64,000 nucleotides of DNA, taken from Paracidovorax cattleyae (GTDB taxonomy: Bacteria; Pseudomonadota; Gammaproteobacteria; Burkholderiales; Burkholderiaceae_C). Shown here one piece after another: positions 61,457-64,000 of this stretch (the stretch's first letter is position 1; the number at the start of each line of letters is the position of its first letter). The stretch covers positions 1 through 64,000 of the forward strand of contig NZ_FNJL01000028.1 in the NCBI RefSeq assembly GCF_900104515.1. Reading direction: 5' to 3'. The translations under genes and the position numbers were made by a program. The notes under the pieces are model-generated. The model worked only from the letters and a program-made list of their open reading frames with translations, was not told the DNA's origin and made no database searches.

Positions 61457-63664
61457 TCAGGACGACCTGCGCTGTTCCGCGCGGCGGCGGGCGCGGTAGG
61501 CGGCCACGAGCACCAGCAGCAGCACCAGCAGAAGGATGCTCAGCAGCGGCACGCCCCAGGACAGGTAGCGGCGCCATTCGTAGAAGGCGCTCTCCCCCGC
61601 GCCCGGAGGCAGGCTGGCCGACGGATTGCTGCTGTCCACCCAGCTCACCGGGCCTTCCGCACCGATGAGCGCGATATCGCCACGATTGAGGACGAAAGGT
61701 TTCTGCACTGCCAGCGTCTGCTCGCCCAGCGGCTGCCAGACCAGGCCGTGCTGCCCGTTCGAGCGGCTGACCTCCACCGCGCTCAGGCGGGCCAGCCCGT
61801 CCACGTCCAGCCAGGGCGCATTCCGCCCATTGATGCGCAAGTGCGCGTCCTGGATCTGCACTTTGGGCTCCGTGCCCTGCACCGGCACCTGCAGCGCGAG
61901 GAATGGCCGGCCGGGCGCGAAGGGCTTGCCCTGCTCCACCACCGCGAACTCCGCGCGCACCGGCGTCACGCCCGCCGCGACGGCGATGCGGATGAGGCGC
62001 GCCAGGGATTGCGGAGCATCCGCCAGGTACGAGGCCGGCACGGCGACCACGGGGGTGCCCGACATCAGGGGCAGCAGTCCGACGAAGGTGCCATCGGGCT
62101 CGGAGTCGCCGGCGCGCACGTAGCTCGTGGGCAGCACGTTGACCGGGAAGCCCTGCGGGGTCTCGTTGCAATCGTTGGAATACGGCTGGCGCTGGACGGA
62201 CACGCGCACCACGTTGCTCAGGCCCAGGGCATAGCCCGGCACGCGCGCATCGAGCCGTTCGGGGCGGCCGTCGGCCTCCAGGCGCCTGGCCGAGAGCAGC
62301 ACGTTGTTCCAGAACACCGAGGCCACCGGCCGGGTGGACGAGGCCCCCGGCGCCGCGGCGATGTCGATCACCAGATCGGACGGCATGCGCCCGTTCACGG
62401 CGACGGCCGCGAGCGGCAGCGAGGCCGTCCAGTCGCCGCGGGACACCACGTCGAAGCTGGCGTCGCTGCCGAAACCGGCAAGGCGGATGACGGTGCGGTC
62501 CTCGGACTCCGGGGCATCGGCCCGCGCCACCGTGGCCTGGCGTGTCACCAGGATGTTGCGCCAGACCTCCGCGAAGATGCCGGCCGCCTGGGCGCCCGCG
62601 TCCTCGGCCACGGCGATCACCGGGCGCGCGCCCAGCGTCGCCAGCCGGACCTGGTGGGACGCCAGCCCGCCGGGGGCCGCCACGGTCTGCAGGTTGCGCC
62701 AGGCCGTGAAGGCGCGCGCGCCGTCGGCGTCGCCGGCCAGCTGCGCGCCCAGTGCGTCCAGCGCCTTGCCGATCTGCTGCTGCAGTGCGCCGTCCGCCAC
62801 CGCGATGTCGCCGGTGGCGGACACCGCGCCCAGCACGACCAGGGCGCCGATCTCGGCATCGTCCCTGAGCACATGGCGGGCATTGCCCGCAGCCAGCCCC
62901 GCGAACGCGGGCAGGGACGCGAGCCCGGAAGGCACCTGCCAGCCGGTGGTGTCCACCGTGTCGCCCACCACGGGGAAGGCCTTCACCACCACGCGTCGGT
63001 TGGCCTGCTCCAGCGCCGTGCCGATGCGCCACGCGGTGTCGTAGGACGCCCTGGAGAGGTTGCGCGAGGCCACCAGCAGCGTGGGCCGCGGGGGCAGCGT
63101 TACCCAGGCATCCGCCAGGCTGGTGAGCGCTCCGCTGCTGAAACGGTAATTGAATCGCGTCTCCGCCGCGACCGACAGCACGTTGCCCGTGGCCCGCTCC
63201 ACCTCGCAGATGCGGCGCGCCACGTTGTTGAGCCAGTTCACCCCCAGGCGCAGGAATCCGTTGGTGCGCACGCTGGTGTCCACCTTGAGCATCTGGCTGG
63301 CGTCGCCTTCGGGCGATTCGATGCGCCGCGAGAAGACCGGCCGCCCGTTCACGGACAGCAGCATCGACGTGCGGCCCTCTTCCGCCTTGTAGTAGCGGCC
63401 ATTGAAATCGATGCTCGCCTCCGCGAGCGGCAGAGTGCGCGGCACGGGCAGGAAGAACTCCTGCCTGGCGTCGAACCCGTTGAGCAGCACCGCATCGGTG
63501 AACCCCAGGTCGGACAGCGCGAAGCTGCGGGTGACCCAGGTATCGCCCTGCAGTCGCTGCAGCGCATCGCCCGCGGGGCTCGCCATCGCGAGAAGCGGGA
63601 CACTCAGACCCATCATGCAGATCAGTCTGGAAGCGCGCGGCAGGCGCAGGAGGCTGGGGACCAT
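61457..63664 (-). CDS. BcsB-like periplasmic co-polymerase subunit
   Basis: A 735-residue protein with a signal peptide (about 1-30), a large beta-rich periplasmic part and one C-terminal membrane span (VPLLSILLLVLLLVLVAAY) followed by RARRRAEQ. This is the BcsB arrangement. Recognisable pieces are VLLNGFDARQEFFLPVP, SMLLSVNGRPVFSRRI and LRLGVNWLNNVARRICEV. It should sit on the glycosyltransferase and receive the emerging chain. GGAG nine bases before the ATG at 63664 supports that start. Its presence with an NfrB-type enzyme is unusual for a ManNAc-type system. Confidence 0.85.
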   Translation of the reverse strand: MVPSLLRLPRASRLICMMGLSVPLLAMASPAGDALQRLQGDTWVTRSFALSDLGFTDAVLLNGFDARQEFFLPVPRTLPLAEASIDFNGRYYKAEEGRTSMLLSVNGRPVFSRRIESPEGDASQMLKVDTSVRTNGFLRLGVNWLNNVARRICEVERATGNVLSVAAETRFNYRFSSGALTSLADAWVTLPPRPTLLVASRNLSRASYDTAWRIGTALEQANRRVVVKAFPVVGDTVDTTGWQVPSGLASLPAFAGLAAGNARHVLRDDAEIGALVVLGAVSATGDIAVADGALQQQIGKALDALGAQLAGDADGARAFTAWRNLQTVAAPGGLASHQVRLATLGARPVIAVAEDAGAQAAGIFAEVWRNILVTRQATVARADAPESEDRTVIRLAGFGSDASFDVVSRGDWTASLPLAAVAVNGRMPSDLVIDIAAAPGASSTRPVASVFWNNVLLSARRLEADGRPERLDARVPGYALGLSNVVRVSVQRQPYSNDCNETPQGFPVNVLPTSYVRAGDSEPDGTFVGLLPLMSGTPVVAVPASYLADAPQSLARLIRIAVAAGVTPVRAEFAVVEQGKPFAPGRPFLALQVPVQGTEPKVQIQDAHLRINGRNAPWLDVDGLARLSAVEVSRSNGQHGLVWQPLGEQTLAVQKPFVLNRGDIALIGAEGPVSWVDSSNPSASLPPGAGESAFYEWRRYLSWGVPLLSILLLVLLLVLVAAYRARRRAEQRRSS

Positions 63665-63720
63665 GGAAATGCTCCGGGGTGACACGGGAAGGGAAAGGTG
63701 AAGGGGCTGCGCAGCCCGGC

Positions 63721-64000
63721 TCAGGGCGCGAACTCGTCGAACGGGCGCCCGCACAGCGCATCGACGATGCGGCGGCATGCCTGCCCGTCGCCGTAGGGAT
63801 TGCTGCGCCAGCCGAACTCCGCGTGGAACGCCGCGTCGTCCAGAAGCCGATGGGCTTCCTGCAGGATGCGCTCGCGCGATGTGCCCACCAGGCGCACCGT
63901 TCCTGCGGCCACGGCTTCGGGGCGCTCGGTGACGTCGCGCATCACCAGCACGGGCTTGCCCAGGTAGGGTGCCTCTTCCTGCACCCCGCCCGAGTCGGTC
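63721..64000 (-). CDS. wecB: Non-hydrolysing UDP-N-acetylglucosamine 2-epimerase, C-terminal part
   Basis: The last 92 codons are visible; the gene continues beyond the right edge. The fragment begins [20 protein letters not shown] and RDVTERPE, the C-terminal hallmark of WecB-type epimerases that form UDP-ManNAc from UDP-GlcNAc, and it ends [11 protein letters not shown]. It is the most upstream gene in view of the leftward polysaccharide operon, 56 bp before bcsB. The start and UDP-binding N-terminal half are outside the window. Confidence 0.9.
   Translation of the reverse strand, partial: TDSGGVQEEAPYLGKPVLVMRDVTERPEAVAAGTVRLVGTSRERILQEAHRLLDDAAFHAEFGWRSNPYGDGQACRRIVDALCGRPFDEFAP

Noticed and set aside
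1-64000. CRISPR arrays, rRNA or tRNA genes
   Set aside because: No regularly spaced repeats or tRNA/rRNA signatures were seen in any part of the window.

Overview
The window is high-GC, gene-dense DNA. Gene content and order suggest a plant-associated betaproteobacterium of the Comamonadaceae, most like Acidovorax. This is inferred from the combination of a TRAP/Entner-Doudoroff cluster, a prpC-acnD-prpF operon with an ScfR-type regulator, Bug-type solute receptors, a LuxR solo of the plant-responding type and a YopT-like effector remnant. No rRNA, tRNA or CRISPR array was seen, and no gene-free stretch exceeds about 300 bases.

Left part (0-21 kb) is mostly core metabolism. A nest of insertion-sequence pieces (an IS5-type element inserted into a decayed IS3-type orfA) occupies the edge. 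Then come a LacI-type gluconate repressor with two palindromic operators, gluconokinase, a TRAP transporter, edd and eda; this is a complete uptake and Entner-Doudoroff unit. gloA, an SDR gene and an ScfR-like regulator are read leftward. Divergent from them is the 2-methylcitrate operon: thioesterase, prpC, acnD, prpF and an isocitrate-lyase-fold lyase. Next is a LysR gene divergent from msuE-mesX-mesD, a folate-independent methionine synthase locus that is expected to need oxygen.

Middle part (21.9-29.4 kb) is an integrated element. It carries a tyrosine integrase, a KfrA-like coiled-coil repressor with a palindromic operator, a small helix-turn-helix gene, and a tightly coupled leftward cassette of about a dozen small genes. 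Most of these are membrane-anchored or beta-rich proteins. One is a lambda-R-like lytic transglycosylase behind an N-terminal membrane segment, one is holin-like, and one is a 23-residue arginine/lysine-rich peptide. No terminase, portal or tail gene was found, so the cassette looks like the structural and lysis module of a tailless, possibly membrane-containing phage. The cassette is cut at its right end, where it abuts the C-terminal half of a YopT-like protease gene.

At 29.5-42 kb is a coherent plant-signal and peptide locus: porin, proline-iminopeptidase-like hydrolase, nitrilase, dipeptide-type ABC transporter with a fused double ATPase, RraA-like and HpaI-like proteins, a LuxR solo and a lipoprotein hydrolase. 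The LuxR protein has Met and Trp where acyl-homoserine-lactone receptors have Trp57 and Tyr61. Two near-identical 20-bp lux-box-like palindromes lie upstream of the first hydrolase and of the lipoprotein. At 42-48 kb a LysR-controlled operon encodes a CitE-like lyase, a class III CoA-transferase, an amidohydrolase and two Bug receptors.

The right end (48-64 kb) is an exopolysaccharide locus. Its leftward genes encode a UDP-GlcNAc 2-epimerase, a BcsB-like protein, an NfrB-like glycosyltransferase with a C-terminal MshEN-like c-di-GMP domain, an NfrA-like TPR/beta-barrel exporter, and AlgX/AlgJ/AlgI/AlgF-like O-acylation proteins. Meeting it tail to tail is a rightward operon for an acyl-CoA-dehydrogenase-like flavoprotein, a DltC-like carrier protein and a DltA-like adenylating enzyme. 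The two together suggest a polysaccharide decorated with an aminoacyl (possibly dehydrogenated) group delivered by a carrier protein.
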